Shown piece by piece: positions 28,642 through 40,134 of a stretch of 64,000 nt of DNA (positions are counted from its first letter, which is position 1; each line of letters begins with the position of its first letter). The notes beneath the pieces were generated by a model, which saw only the letters and a program-made list of their open reading frames with translations, was not told the DNA's origin and searched no databases. The stretch spans positions 1 to 64,000 of the forward strand of contig NZ_JABMJG010000007.1 in NCBI RefSeq assembly GCF_013376045.1, in the 5' to 3' direction. This DNA comes from Variovorax sp. SG517. Its GTDB lineage: Bacteria > Pseudomonadota > Gammaproteobacteria > Burkholderiales > Burkholderiaceae_C. The translations under genes were made by a program, and so were the position numbers.

Positions 28642-29664
28642 ATGAACTTCGTCAGGAACAAGACCGGATTCATCGCCCGCGGCCTGCTCGCCCTCGCCTT
28701 CGTGGCCTCGGGCGCGGCCGCCCAGGCCGCCAACGACCTGCCCGGCAAGGGCGTCACCGTGCAGCCGCTGAAGAGCTCGCTTGCGGAAGAAGCCTTCCAG
28801 ACGCTGCTGGTGATGCGCGGCCTGGAGAAGCTCGGCTACAAGGTCGAGCCCATGAAGGACCTGGAGCCCGCCACCGAGCACCTGGCCATCGCCAACGGCG
28901 ACGCCACCTTCATGGCCCACCACTGGAGCCTGCTGCACGCCGACTTCTACAAGAACAGCGGCGGCGACGCCAAGCTCTGGCGCAAGGGCGTGTATTCCGA
29001 AGGCGCGGTGCAGGGCTACCTGATCGACCGCAAGACGGCCGAGCAGTACGGCATCACCAACATCGCGCAGCTGAAAGACCCGGCCATCGCGAAGCTGTTC
29101 GACATCGACGGCGACGGCAAGGCCGACCTCACGGGCTGCAACCCCGGCTGGGGCTGCGAGCTCGCCATCGAGAACCACCTGACGGCCTACCAGCTGCGCG
29201 ACACCGTCAGCCACCGGCAAGGCAGCTACGCCGCGCTGATGGCCGACACCATCGCGCGATTCAGGCAGGACAAGCCGGTGCTGTACTACACGTGGACGCC
29301 GTACTGGGTCAGCGCCGTGCTGCGCCCGGGCAAGGACGTGGTGTGGCTGCAGGTGCCGTTCTCGTCGTCGCAGGGCGACGGCGGCAATGTCGACACCCAG
29401 CTGCCCAACGGCAGGAACTACGGCTTCCAGGCCAACAACGAGCAGATCGTCGCCAACCGGGCCTTCGTCGAGAAGAACCCGGCCGCGGCGAAGCTGTTCG
29501 AGGTGATGAAGCTGCCGATCGGCGACATCAACGCCCAGAACCTGCGCATGAGCCAGGACGCCAACACCCAGCAGGACGTGGAGCGCCATGCCGACGGGTG
29601 GATCCGGGCGCACCGGCAGCTCTTCGACGGCTGGGTGGAGCAGGCCCGGGAAGCGGCAAGGTAA
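28642..29664 (+). CDS. proX: Glycine betaine/proline-binding periplasmic protein
   Basis: 340 residues with a signal peptide cleaved near Ala29 (AAAQA-AND). The Trp-box residues that hold the quaternary amine by cation-pi contacts are seen in [16 protein letters not shown] and YYTWTPYW. The GCNPGWGCE cysteines form the disulfide known in E. coli ProX. The start at 28642 has a GGAGG site 8-10 nt upstream. An ATG at 28621 overlapping the proW stop is possible but would put a polar leader before the signal peptide. Confidence 0.94.
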   Translation: MNFVRNKTGFIARGLLALAFVASGAAAQAANDLPGKGVTVQPLKSSLAEEAFQTLLVMRGLEKLGYKVEPMKDLEPATEHLAIANGDATFMAHHWSLLHADFYKNSGGDAKLWRKGVYSEGAVQGYLIDRKTAEQYGITNIAQLKDPAIAKLFDIDGDGKADLTGCNPGWGCELAIENHLTAYQLRDTVSHRQGSYAALMADTIARFRQDKPVLYYTWTPYWVSAVLRPGKDVVWLQVPFSSSQGDGGNVDTQLPNGRNYGFQANNEQIVANRAFVEKNPAAAKLFEVMKLPIGDINAQNLRMSQDANTQQDVERHADGWIRAHRQLFDGWVEQAREAAR

Positions 29665-29686
29665 GCGGGGCAGGCGCGGCGGCTGA

Positions 29687-29726
29687 GATAATCGGGGGGC
29701 GTTTCCACACTCCTACAAAGCCCCCC
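29687..29726 (+). promoter_or_regulatory. Promoter element and leader hairpin of the class I fumarase
   Basis: A -10-like GATAAT (29687-29692) is followed by GGGGGGC (29694-29700), which pairs with GCCCCCC (29720-29726). The stem ends four bases before the ATG at 29731, and no free Shine-Dalgarno site remains. This could limit translation. Confidence 0.42.
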
Positions 29727-29730
29727 CACC

Positions 29731-31284
29731 ATGACGACCACGATCCAGCAGGCCGACCTGATCGAATCGATCAGCGCCGCGCTGCAGTACATCAGCTACT
29801 ACCACCCCGCCGACTACATCGCCCACCTGGCCCGCGCCTACGAGCGCGAGCAGAGCCCGGCGGCCAAGGACGCCATCGCGCAGATTCTGACCAACAGCAA
29901 GATGAGCGCGACCGGCCAGCGCCCGATCTGCCAGGACACCGGCATCGTCAACGTGTTCCTCAAGGTGGGCATGGACGTGCGCTGGGGCGGCTTCACGGGC
30001 AGCCTCGACGACGCCATCAACGAAGGCGTGCGCCGCGGCTACAACCACCCCGACAACACGCTGCGCGCCTCGGTCGTGGCCGACCCGCAGTTCGACCGCA
30101 AGAACACCAAGGACAACACGCCCGCGGTGATCTTCACGGAGATCGTGCCGGGCGACAAACTCGAGGTCACCGTGGCCGCCAAGGGCGGCGGCAGCGAGAA
30201 CAAGAGCAAGCTGGTCATGCTGAACCCCGGCGACAGCGTGGTCGACTGGGTGCTCAAGACAGTGCCCACCATGGGCGCCGGCTGGTGCCCGCCGGGCATG
30301 CTGGGCATCGGCATCGGCGGCACCGCCGAGAAGGCCGCCCTGATGGCCAAGGAAAGCCTGATGGACGACCTCGACATGCACGAGCTGCTGGCCAAGAAGA
30401 ACTCGGGCGCCGAGCTGAGCAAGGTCGAGGCGCTGCGCGTCGAGCTGTACGAGAAGGTCAACGCGCTGGGCATCGGCGCTCAGGGCCTGGGGGGCCTGGC
30501 CACCGTGCTGGACGTCAAGATCCAGATGTACCCCACGCACGCGGCGAGCAAGCCCGTGGCGATGATCCCCAACTGTGCGGCCACGCGCCACGCGCACTTC
30601 ACGATGGACGGCAGCGGCCCGGTCTACCTCGAAGCGCCCTCGCTCGACCTGTGGCCCGATGTGAACTGGGCCCCCGATGAAAAGAAGAGCAAGCGCGTCG
30701 ACCTCGACAAGCTCACGCCCGCCGAAGTGGCGAGCTGGAAGCCGGGCGACACCCTGCTGCTCAACGGCAAGATGCTCACCGGCCGCGACGCCGCGCACAA
30801 GCGCATCCAGGGCATGCTGGCCAAGGGCGAGAAGCTGCCGGTCGATTTCACCAACCGCGTCATCTACTACGTCGGCCCGGTCGATCCGGTGAAGGACGAG
30901 GCCGTCGGCCCCGCCGGCCCCACCACCGCCACCCGCATGGACGGCTTCACCGAAATGATGCTGGCGCAGACCGGCCTGATCGCCATGATCGGCAAGGCCG
31001 AGCGCGGCCCGGTCGCCATCGAGGCCATCAAGAAGCACAAGAGCGCCTACCTCATGGCCGTGGGCGGCGCCGCCTACCTGGTCAGCAAGGCCATCAAGAC
31101 CGCCAAGGTGGTGGGCTTCGAGGACCTGGGCATGGAAGCCATCTACGAATTCGACGTGGTCGACATGCCCGTGACGGTGGCGGTCGACGCCGGCGGCACC
31201 AGCGCGCACATCACCGGCCCGGCCGAGTGGCAGAAGCGCATCGCCACGGGCGAGTTCAAGACCATCATGATGGAAGAAGCCTGA
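29731..31284 (+). CDS. Fumarate hydratase, class I ([4Fe-4S])
   Basis: 517 residues, a fused two-domain class I fumarase. The N-terminal domain carries likely cluster ligands in ICQDTG (about Cys68), GAGWCPPGMLGIGIGG and IPNCAATRHAHF. The C-terminal beta domain begins near residue 330 with PGDTLLLNGKMLTGRDAAHKR. The same reaction as FumC, but oxygen-sensitive and iron-dependent. It is followed directly by murI (1-bp gap), so the two share a transcript. Confidence 0.94.
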   Translation: MTTTIQQADLIESISAALQYISYYHPADYIAHLARAYEREQSPAAKDAIAQILTNSKMSATGQRPICQDTGIVNVFLKVGMDVRWGGFTGSLDDAINEGVRRGYNHPDNTLRASVVADPQFDRKNTKDNTPAVIFTEIVPGDKLEVTVAAKGGGSENKSKLVMLNPGDSVVDWVLKTVPTMGAGWCPPGMLGIGIGGTAEKAALMAKESLMDDLDMHELLAKKNSGAELSKVEALRVELYEKVNALGIGAQGLGGLATVLDVKIQMYPTHAASKPVAMIPNCAATRHAHFTMDGSGPVYLEAPSLDLWPDVNWAPDEKKSKRVDLDKLTPAEVASWKPGDTLLLNGKMLTGRDAAHKRIQGMLAKGEKLPVDFTNRVIYYVGPVDPVKDEAVGPAGPTTATRMDGFTEMMLAQTGLIAMIGKAERGPVAIEAIKKHKSAYLMAVGGAAYLVSKAIKTAKVVGFEDLGMEAIYEFDVVDMPVTVAVDAGGTSAHITGPAEWQKRIATGEFKTIMMEEA

Positions 31285-31285
31285 G

Positions 31286-32074
31286 TTGAGCCCGGTAGGC
31301 GTCTTCGACAGCGGGGTCGGCGGCCTCAGCGTGCTGGCCGCGCTGAGGGCCGAGCTCCCGCACGAGCACTTCGTCTACTTCGCCGACACGGCCTATGCGC
31401 CCTACGGCGAACGCGGAGACGCCTACGTGATCGAGCGCTCGCGCGCGGTGGTCGAACACCTGCTGCGCGAGCACGGCATCAAGGCGCTGGTGGTGGCCTG
31501 CAACACGGCGACCACTGCCGCCATCCACCTGCTTCGTGCCGACCACCCCAGCCTGCCGATCGTGGGGCTGGAACCCGGCCTCAAGCCTGCAGTGGCTGCG
31601 AGCCGCACGGGGCACATCTCGGTGCTGGCCACGCGCGGCACGCTGGCCAGCGCGAAATACGCGACCCTGCGCGCCTCCTTCGCAGGATCGGCCGATGTCC
31701 GGCCCGTGCCCTGCGACGGGCTGGTGAAGGCCATCGAAGGTTTCGACTCGGCCGGCATCGCGGCGCTGGCCGAACGCTACATGGCCGAGGCCGGCCCTTT
31801 CGGCGATCGGCCCGGCGAGGTCGACACGGTCGTGCTCGGCTGCACCCACTATCCGCTGGTGAAGGACGAGCTGGGCAGGCATGCGCCGGCCACGCTGCGC
31901 TTCATCGACACGGGCGTGCCGGTCGCGCAGCAGACGCGGCGCCTGCTGGCATCGGCGGGCCGGCTTGCCGACAGCGGCAGCGGCGGTCTGCTGCTGCAGA
32001 GCAGCGGCGATGTCGCCGTGCTCGAGGCGGCTGCCGCGAAATGGCTCGGGCTTCCCGCCGCGGCCACGGCCTGA
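31286..32074 (+). CDS. murI: Glutamate racemase
   Basis: 262 residues. Makes D-glutamate for peptidoglycan. The two catalytic cysteines are Cys72 (VVACNTATT) and Cys186 (VLGCTHYPL), with Asp8 in VFDSGVGGLS and the YFADTAYAPYGER loop. The start is TTG at 31286, one base after the fumarase stop; no ATG is available near it, and the TTG gives the canonical N-terminus. Cytoplasmic. Confidence 0.94.
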   Translation: MSPVGVFDSGVGGLSVLAALRAELPHEHFVYFADTAYAPYGERGDAYVIERSRAVVEHLLREHGIKALVVACNTATTAAIHLLRADHPSLPIVGLEPGLKPAVAASRTGHISVLATRGTLASAKYATLRASFAGSADVRPVPCDGLVKAIEGFDSAGIAALAERYMAEAGPFGDRPGEVDTVVLGCTHYPLVKDELGRHAPATLRFIDTGVPVAQQTRRLLASAGRLADSGSGGLLLQSSGDVAVLEAAAAKWLGLPAAATA

Positions 32075-32093
32075 GCCGGACGACCGGACAACC

Positions 32094-32885
32094 ATGCGCC
32101 TGCCGCGCCGCATCGCCTCCTGCGCCCTCTTCCTCCTGGGTCTTTCGGCAGCCGGCCTGAGCCATGCGGCCTGCGAGAGCGGCCTTGCCGAGCGCATGCA
32201 CGCCAAGCTGCATCCCAACCGCCAGCTCGACGAGCGGCTCGCTGCCTGCAAGATCTGGCCGGCCTTTCCGGGACGCAGCATCGTCGTTCTTCCGATGCCC
32301 CGCGAAACCACCGACCGCGGCGCCAAGGTGTTCGACATCGAGATCCTGCTGATCCAGCGCCCGGACAACGGCAATACCGATCGCGACACCGTGATCGGCC
32401 GCCTCATGCAGCCCGAGGCGCTCGACGAGGACGCCACCACCTCGATCCAGGACCTGCGCATCGACACCTCGCGCTACGTGCTCTCGCCCGAGGCGCGCGC
32501 CTTCGGGCTGCGCGTGCGCTATCGCGGCAGCAACGCGCCCGGCAACCCTCTGGCCAGCGAAACCATGCGGCTCTACGTGCACCACGGCAAGCAGCTGCGC
32601 CAGGTGCTGCAGGAGGTCGAGCTCGACCACGACCATGGCGGATGGGACTCCACCTGTACCGGCCACTTCGAGAAGCTGCGCACCATGGTGTCGGTCGGCA
32701 ACGGCAGCAGCAACGGCTTTGACGACCTGCAGCTGTCGCGCACGCTGCTGCAGAGCCGCGCGCAGGAGCTGGAAGACCAGGGTTGCGTGGAGAAGGCGCT
32801 GCCCCCGAAGTTCAACACCGTCACGCTGCGCTACGACGGCGAACGCTACAAGGTGCCGAAGTCGCTCCAGCAGCAAGTCCCCTGA
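32094..32885 (+). CDS. Secreted protein of unknown function
   Basis: 263 residues. A clear signal peptide (RRIASCALFLLGLSAAGLSHA) is cleaved near Ala24. The mature part starts with ACESGLAERMHAKLHPNRQLDERLAACKIWP and has several cysteines for disulfides (Cys26, Cys52, and two later). Small beta-rich segments such as YVLSPEARAFGLRVRY suggest a compact periplasmic domain. I recognise no family. It follows murI by 19 bp and is probably cotranscribed. I have no function to propose. Confidence 0.75.
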   Translation: MRLPRRIASCALFLLGLSAAGLSHAACESGLAERMHAKLHPNRQLDERLAACKIWPAFPGRSIVVLPMPRETTDRGAKVFDIEILLIQRPDNGNTDRDTVIGRLMQPEALDEDATTSIQDLRIDTSRYVLSPEARAFGLRVRYRGSNAPGNPLASETMRLYVHHGKQLRQVLQEVELDHDHGGWDSTCTGHFEKLRTMVSVGNGSSNGFDDLQLSRTLLQSRAQELEDQGCVEKALPPKFNTVTLRYDGERYKVPKSLQQQVP

Positions 32886-32974
32886 CGGGAGCCTGATTCA
32901 AGGCCCGCTTTTCACCGGGCCGTCATACAGAAGTACCAGCATGCGCGGTTTGTCAAAAAGTATTGCCGCGCACG

Positions 32975-35182
32975 ATGAACTCACTCTCCCAGGCCCGCAT
33001 TCCCTTCAAGCCCATGATCCTCGCCGGCGCTCTTGCGCTCGTGCTGGGCGCCTGCGGAGGCGGCGGCGGTGGCTCCGGTTTCGGCGCGATCTTTCCGCCG
33101 GCAAGCACTGCGCCGCCTCCTGCTGCCCAGCCACCGGCGCAGCCGCCCGCCGCGCAGCCTGAGCCCGACCAGCTCGTTTCCAAGGCACGATTCACGCCCA
33201 ATGCGGGCACCACCGAGGGCTCGTCCGACGCATCGACCGCCATCGCCCTGCCCGACAACTTCATGATCGTGGCGGACGACGAAGCCAACGTACTGCGCGT
33301 CTACCCGCGCGCCGGCGGCGCCGCGGTGAAGGAATGGAGCTACAAGCTCGAAGGCCCCAAGCTCGCCAAGGAACTCGACCTCGAGGCCGCCACGCGCATC
33401 GGCGACACGCTGTACCTCACCGGCTCCAACAGCAACAAGAAGGACGGCGCGGACGCCGTCTCCGACCGATCGCACCTGTTCGCCGTCAAGGTGAGCGGCA
33501 CCGGCGCGGCCACCGCGTTCGACTATGTCGGCCAGTTCGCGCTGCTCGAGGCGCAGCTCATCGCCTGGGATTCCGGCAACGCGCACGGCCTCGGCGCCAA
33601 TCACTTCGGCTTTGCCGTGTCGGCCGGCGCCGGCATCGCGCCTGAGCGGGTCGACGGCTTCTCCATCGAGGGCATGACCAGCTCGCCGGGCGACACCGCG
33701 CTGTGGCTCGGTTTCCGCGCGCCGCAGACGGGTGCCACCGTGCGCTCCAAGGCGCTGATCGTGCCGCTGCAGAACTACGCGGCGCTGGTCGCAGGCACCG
33801 CCACCCAGGCCGCCTTCGGTGCGCCCATCGAGCTCGAACTGGGCGGCCGCGGCATCCGCTCGATCGACAAGGGCACCGATGGCAACTACCTGATCGTCGC
33901 CGGCCCTGCAGGCCCCGCGAGCCCGGACGTGGAGCGAAACTTCGCGCTCTTCGCATGGAACGGCAATCCCGGCAGCGCACCGGTCGAGCTGTCGAACGAC
34001 CTCGATTCGCTGTCGAAGAAAACCGGCGGCAGCTTCGAGTCCGTCGTGGAGGTGCCCGGCCCCGTGAAGGCCGGTACGGAGGTCCAGCTGCTGCTGGACA
34101 ACGGCGATACCAAGTGGGACGGCAAGACCGCCTCGAAGGACCTGCCGCCCGCCGACCAGAAATTCGACGGCTTCGTGGTGCGTCTGGGTTCGCCCCTGGT
34201 CGATACCACTGCGCCGAAGCTGAAGAAGGCATCGCTGGCGGGCCTCGTGGGCGTGAACCTCGATGCATCGCTCACGCTGACGTTCAACGAAGCCGTGCGC
34301 CTGGGCTCGGGCAGCATCGTGCTGCACAAGGCCGACGGCAGCGTGGTCGAGACCTTCGATGCCAGCAGCCCCGCCGCACGCCTGCAGGTGGCCTTCAACA
34401 AGCTGAAGCTGGTGCCGACCGCACCGCTGGCGGCGAGCAGCGGCTACTACGTCACCATCGACGGCAACGCGATCACCGACCCCACCGGCAACGCCTTTGC
34501 CGGCATCGGCGACGCGACGACGCTGAGCTTCACCACCACCGCCGGCGCCACCACGCTCGCCACCGGCGACCTGCTCTTCATGGCCGCCAACGCCGAGGCG
34601 CCCGACGCCTACGCTTTCGTGCTCCTGAAGGCGGTGAACGGCGGCACGAAGGTGCTGTTCACCGACCGCGACCGCAAGTCCGGCACCAACGAGTTCACGG
34701 GCATCACCAACGAGACGGCCTTCTTCTGGACCGCCGACCAGAACCTGCCGGCAGGCACCATCGTGACGATCCAGACCGACGTCACGGGCAATCCGATCGC
34801 GGACAAGGGCTTCACGCTCGGGTCGCCGGGCGGCATCGGCAAGTCGGAAACCGTCTATGCGATTGCAGGCGGCACCATCGCCGGACTGGGCGACGGCGTG
34901 GCGGGGCAGATCACCGCCGTCGGCGACTACCTCGCGACCATCACCCTCGGTGGCACCGCGGGCACCATTCCCGACGCCGTCACGACCGCCGGCACCGCCT
35001 TCAGCTTCACAGTGAGTCCCGCCAACCAGACCAGCGCGATCTACACCGGCTCGCTCGACCGCTCCGACCTGGCCGCCTTCGCGGCGCGTGTGAAGAACCC
35101 GGCGAACTGGACCGTGCGCTATGCGCCAGAAGTGGGCTGGCCGCTGACCAACGACAGCCTGTTCGGCGACAGGCTGCCCTGA
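32975..35182 (+). CDS. Large surface or periplasmic lipoprotein with Ig-like domain
   Basis: 735 residues. The lipobox LGAC follows a hydrophobic leader; a glycine run (CGGGGGGSGFG) and a Pro/Ala/Gln spacer come next. Residues about 65-410 resemble a DUF3616-type beta-propeller (STAIALPDNFMIVADDEANVLRVYPRAGG, LGGRGIRSIDKGTDGNYLIVAGPAGP). Residues about 415-525 look like an SbsA Ig-like domain (DTTAPKLKKASLAG, LTFNEAVRLGSGSIVLH). The C-terminal 200 residues (GDLLFMAANAEAPDAYAFVLLKAV) match a domain seen in bacterial surface and calcium-binding proteins, which I cannot name. Start at 32975 rather than the TTG at 32963. Confidence 0.8.
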   Translation: MNSLSQARIPFKPMILAGALALVLGACGGGGGGSGFGAIFPPASTAPPPAAQPPAQPPAAQPEPDQLVSKARFTPNAGTTEGSSDASTAIALPDNFMIVADDEANVLRVYPRAGGAAVKEWSYKLEGPKLAKELDLEAATRIGDTLYLTGSNSNKKDGADAVSDRSHLFAVKVSGTGAATAFDYVGQFALLEAQLIAWDSGNAHGLGANHFGFAVSAGAGIAPERVDGFSIEGMTSSPGDTALWLGFRAPQTGATVRSKALIVPLQNYAALVAGTATQAAFGAPIELELGGRGIRSIDKGTDGNYLIVAGPAGPASPDVERNFALFAWNGNPGSAPVELSNDLDSLSKKTGGSFESVVEVPGPVKAGTEVQLLLDNGDTKWDGKTASKDLPPADQKFDGFVVRLGSPLVDTTAPKLKKASLAGLVGVNLDASLTLTFNEAVRLGSGSIVLHKADGSVVETFDASSPAARLQVAFNKLKLVPTAPLAASSGYYVTIDGNAITDPTGNAFAGIGDATTLSFTTTAGATTLATGDLLFMAANAEAPDAYAFVLLKAVNGGTKVLFTDRDRKSGTNEFTGITNETAFFWTADQNLPAGTIVTIQTDVTGNPIADKGFTLGSPGGIGKSETVYAIAGGTIAGLGDGVAGQITAVGDYLATITLGGTAGTIPDAVTTAGTAFSFTVSPANQTSAIYTGSLDRSDLAAFAARVKNPANWTVRYAPEVGWPLTNDSLFGDRLP

Positions 35183-35193
35183 TCGAAGCCTGA

Positions 35194-36492
35194 TCAGGCG
35201 CGCAGCGCGGCTTGCCGGCCGCGCTGCATGTCGATCGGCAGCAGCAGCAACAGCCCCGCCACGAAGAGCACGGCCGTCGAGAGGATCGCGATGCGCTGGT
35301 TGCCGCCGGTCATCCAGGTGATGGCGCCGAAGCTCAGCGGGCCGACGATGCTCGCCAGCCGCGTCGCGAAGGTCCACAGGCCGAAGAACTCGGCGAGTTG
35401 CTGCGGCGGTGCCAGGTAGCCCGTCATGGCGCGGCCGGCCGACTGGCTCGAACCCATCGAGAGTCCCGCGATGGCCGCGGCCCACCAGAAACCGCCTTTG
35501 GTGGTGACCATCGCGGCGATCACGCAGACCGCTATCCACGCGGCCAGCGTACCGGCCAGCGAAACCTTGTGGCCGACGCGGTCCTGCACGTAGCCGAAGC
35601 CGAAGGCACCCAGCGCCGCCGCGATGTTGAGCACGAAGATCAGCACCATCGTCTCGCTCGCCACGAAGCCGATCACCTGTTCCGCATAGATGGCCGCGAG
35701 CGTGATGGCCACCGCCACGCCGCCCTGGTAGCAGACGGTGCATGCCAGCAGCCACATGAAGTCGCGATATGCCCGCGCCTGCCGGTAGGTTGCGCGCAGC
35801 TGCTGCCAGGCGCCGAGCCCGGTATCGGCGGCCCTGGGCTGTGCGCGCTCGGGCAGCAAGGCGAAGGTGGCGCATGCGGCCAATCCGTAGATGGCGGCCG
35901 TGATCAGCATCGTGACCGGCACGAAGTGCGCCGCCGGCAGGCCCTTGGATTGAGACCACAGCACGTAGGCCAGGCAGATGCCCAGCGCGAGCATGCCGCC
36001 GACGTAGCCGAAGGCCCAGCCCCATCCGCTCACCTTGCCCATTCCCTCGGCCGTCGCGAGCTCAGGCAGGAAGGCGCCGGTGAGCGACTCGCCGTACGAG
36101 TAGAAGGCGTTGGAAACGACGATCAGCGCCATCGCCAGCGCCACGCCGGCAGCGCCGGAGAAGCTGGGGGTGATGGCAAGCGCCGCCGTTGCGAAGACGC
36201 AGCCGATGGTCGCCAGCATGAGCACGCGTTTCTTGGCCGCGCGCAGGTCGGCCCATGCGCCGATGGCGGGCATCGTGAGCATCACGATGGCGTACGAGGT
36301 GCTGAGCGCCGCGGTCCACGCAAAGGCGGCCCATGGAGCGCCCTTGGCGATACCGCCCACGAAGTAGGCGGCGAACACAGCGGTGATGACGACCGTGGTG
36401 TAGCCCGAGTTGGCGAAGTCGTACATCGCCCAGCCGAACACCTCGCGCTTGCGCACGCCCGGTCTCAGCGCCGAGGCGGGGAACAGGGCCAT
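35194..36492 (-). CDS. MFS transporter of the UMF1 type
   Basis: 432 residues, about twelve spans. The N-terminal FGWAMYDFANSGYTTVVITAVFAAYF is the hallmark of the Atg22/UMF1 branch of the major facilitator family. The loop GAWADLRAAKKRVLMLAT carries the MFS loop 2-3 pattern. The substrate is unknown; relatives have been linked to efflux of vacuolar amino acids in fungi, and bacterial members are uncharacterised. The ATG at 36492 fits the family; a longer frame to 36588 lacks hydrophobic character. It ends 11 bp from the lipoprotein gene, convergent. Confidence 0.85.
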   Translation of the reverse strand: MALFPASALRPGVRKREVFGWAMYDFANSGYTTVVITAVFAAYFVGGIAKGAPWAAFAWTAALSTSYAIVMLTMPAIGAWADLRAAKKRVLMLATIGCVFATAALAITPSFSGAAGVALAMALIVVSNAFYSYGESLTGAFLPELATAEGMGKVSGWGWAFGYVGGMLALGICLAYVLWSQSKGLPAAHFVPVTMLITAAIYGLAACATFALLPERAQPRAADTGLGAWQQLRATYRQARAYRDFMWLLACTVCYQGGVAVAITLAAIYAEQVIGFVASETMVLIFVLNIAAALGAFGFGYVQDRVGHKVSLAGTLAAWIAVCVIAAMVTTKGGFWWAAAIAGLSMGSSQSAGRAMTGYLAPPQQLAEFFGLWTFATRLASIVGPLSFGAITWMTGGNQRIAILSTAVLFVAGLLLLLPIDMQRGRQAALRA

Positions 36493-36541
36493 GCGAGGGC
36501 CTGTGGCTTGTTGTGGCGCGTCTTCGCGGGGTGCCGCGGAA

Positions 36542-37183
36542 TCAGTGCAGGTGGCGCGGACGGCGGCCGCCGCCATGCCCGCCGCCACTGCCTCCGCTGC
36601 CCGAACCGCCGGTGCCGCGCGGGCGCTTGCCGATCTCGAGCGAATTCACGAGCGCATCGAAACGGTCGCTGAAGAGGCGATCGATCTCGGCGACCACGCC
36701 ACCCAGTTCGGAGCCGTCGAAGTGGCGCTCCATGAGGTTGACCACGTCTTCCACCAGCAAGTCGCGCTGCACCTGCATGATCGCGGCCGGGTTGGGGCCG
36801 ACGAACAGCATCACGAAGTCGTCGCGCGATTCTTCCTCGGGGTCGCCCTCTTCCTCGTCGAAGTCGGTGTCGTAGAAAGTGACCTCGATGGCGGCTCCAC
36901 GCTCTGAGAGTTCGTTCAGGCCCATGCACATCTCGTCGAGCGCCTGGCGGAAGTCCTCGTCGCCGGCCACGGTCCAGCACATCTGGAGCATGTGGTCCTT
37001 CTGCTCGAAACGGATGCCGGGTTCTTCCTCGTAGCTGCTGGTGGCGCCGTCGGCCAGCGATTTGGCACCGGCGTATTTCCACAGCGGCTTGAGCGCCTCC
37101 TGGATCTGCTCGAAGGTCGCGTCCGCACGCAGCGGCACGTCGCCGTGCACATGAATTTCAAATGGAGCGTTGTAGCGAGGCAT
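36542..37183 (-). CDS. Conserved hypothetical protein with acidic centre and Gly/Arg/His tail
   Basis: 213 residues, soluble. An N-terminal alpha/beta part (YNAPFEIHVHGDVPLRADATFEQIQEAL) is followed by an acidic loop (DTDFDEEEGDPEEESRDD) and a helix-rich part (LLVEDVVNLMERHFDGSELGGVVAEIDRLF). The tail from residue 187 is a Gly-rich linker that ends in GGGRRPRHLH. I recall similar proteins in Comamonadaceae annotated as DUF6806, which I cannot confirm. It follows a tRNA cluster. No function is proposed. Confidence 0.72.
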   Translation of the reverse strand: MPRYNAPFEIHVHGDVPLRADATFEQIQEALKPLWKYAGAKSLADGATSSYEEEPGIRFEQKDHMLQMCWTVAGDEDFRQALDEMCMGLNELSERGAAIEVTFYDTDFDEEEGDPEEESRDDFVMLFVGPNPAAIMQVQRDLLVEDVVNLMERHFDGSELGGVVAEIDRLFSDRFDALVNSLEIGKRPRGTGGSGSGGSGGGHGGGRRPRHLH

Positions 37184-37203
37184 CTAATGCTCCCTTGTAA
37201 GAG

Positions 37204-37295
37204 TGGTACCCGGAACGGGGGTCGAACCCGTATGCCCCGATTAAGGAAGCGGCGGATTTTAAGTCCGATGTGTCTACCAATTTCACCATCCGGGC
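37204..37295 (-). tRNA. tRNA-Leu (UAA)
   Basis: Class II tRNA with a long variable arm, encoded CCA. The anticodon loop CTTAAAA gives anticodon UAA, the acceptor stem GCCCGGA pairs with TCCGGGT, and the T arm GGGTTCGACCCCCG is present. Confidence 0.96.
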
Positions 37296-37320
37296 GTCAG
37301 GTTGGACATCGACGATAACC

Positions 37321-37362
37321 CAAATAAAACAAGCCCCGGCAACGTCGGTTGGCGGGGCTTGG
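37321..37362 (-). terminator. Terminator-like hairpin after tRNA-Cys
   Basis: On the minus strand AAGCCCCG pairs with CGGGGCTT around 14 nt, followed by GTTTTATTTGG. It lies between tRNA-Cys and tRNA-Leu and could make part of the transcripts stop. Confidence 0.6.
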
Positions 37363-37395
37363 CGTTCGGGGTCGAATCAGTTTGAACCGAGAGAG

Positions 37396-37469
37396 TGGAG
37401 GCGCGATCCGGAGTCGAACCGGACTAGACGGATTTGCAATCCGTTGCATAACCGCTTTGCTATCGCGCC
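37396..37469 (-). tRNA. tRNA-Cys (GCA)
   Basis: 74 nt with encoded CCA. The anticodon loop TTGCAAA gives anticodon GCA, and the acceptor stem GGCGCGA pairs with TCGCGCC. Confidence 0.96.
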
Positions 37470-37496
37470 ACGCAGAAATACGAAATCGAACTAGCG

Positions 37497-37526
37497 AAAA
37501 AAAGGGAAGCTGGAGCTTCCCTTTTT
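37497..37526 (-). terminator. Terminator-like hairpin after tRNA-Gly
   Basis: GGGAAGCT/AGCTTCCC-type stem with a T-run on both strands, between tRNA-Gly and tRNA-Cys on the minus strand. The stem is strong and the following seven T are a good terminator tail. Confidence 0.65.
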
Positions 37527-37532
37527 CAAAAC

Positions 37533-37608
37533 TGGAGCGGGAAAAGAGTCTCGAACTCTCGACCTCAACCTTGGCAAGGTTGCGCTCTACCAACTGAGCT
37601 ATTCCCGC
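37533..37608 (-). tRNA. tRNA-Gly (GCC)
   Basis: 76 nt with encoded CCA. The anticodon loop TTGCCAA gives anticodon GCC, and GCGGGAA pairs with TTCCCGC. It is the first of the three tRNA genes, following lon. Confidence 0.96.
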
Positions 37609-37669
37609 GTTTCGAGCCTTGAAGTATATACCAATTTTTCAAGGTCCCGCAACTTTTGCGACCGTTCGA

Positions 37670-40111
<2,442 letters not shown>

Positions 40112-40134
40112 GCAGATCCTTCGCGTCTTTGGCT

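Noticed and set aside
32981-36025. A 1014-codon open frame on the minus strand
   Set aside because: It runs antisense to the lipoprotein and out of frame with the MFS gene, with low-complexity Arg/Gly/Ala composition and no recognisable domain.
37204-37608. An integrated element at the tRNA genes
   Set aside because: The tRNA genes are complete with CCA, no integrase or duplicated tRNA 3' end is visible, and the neighbours are core genes.
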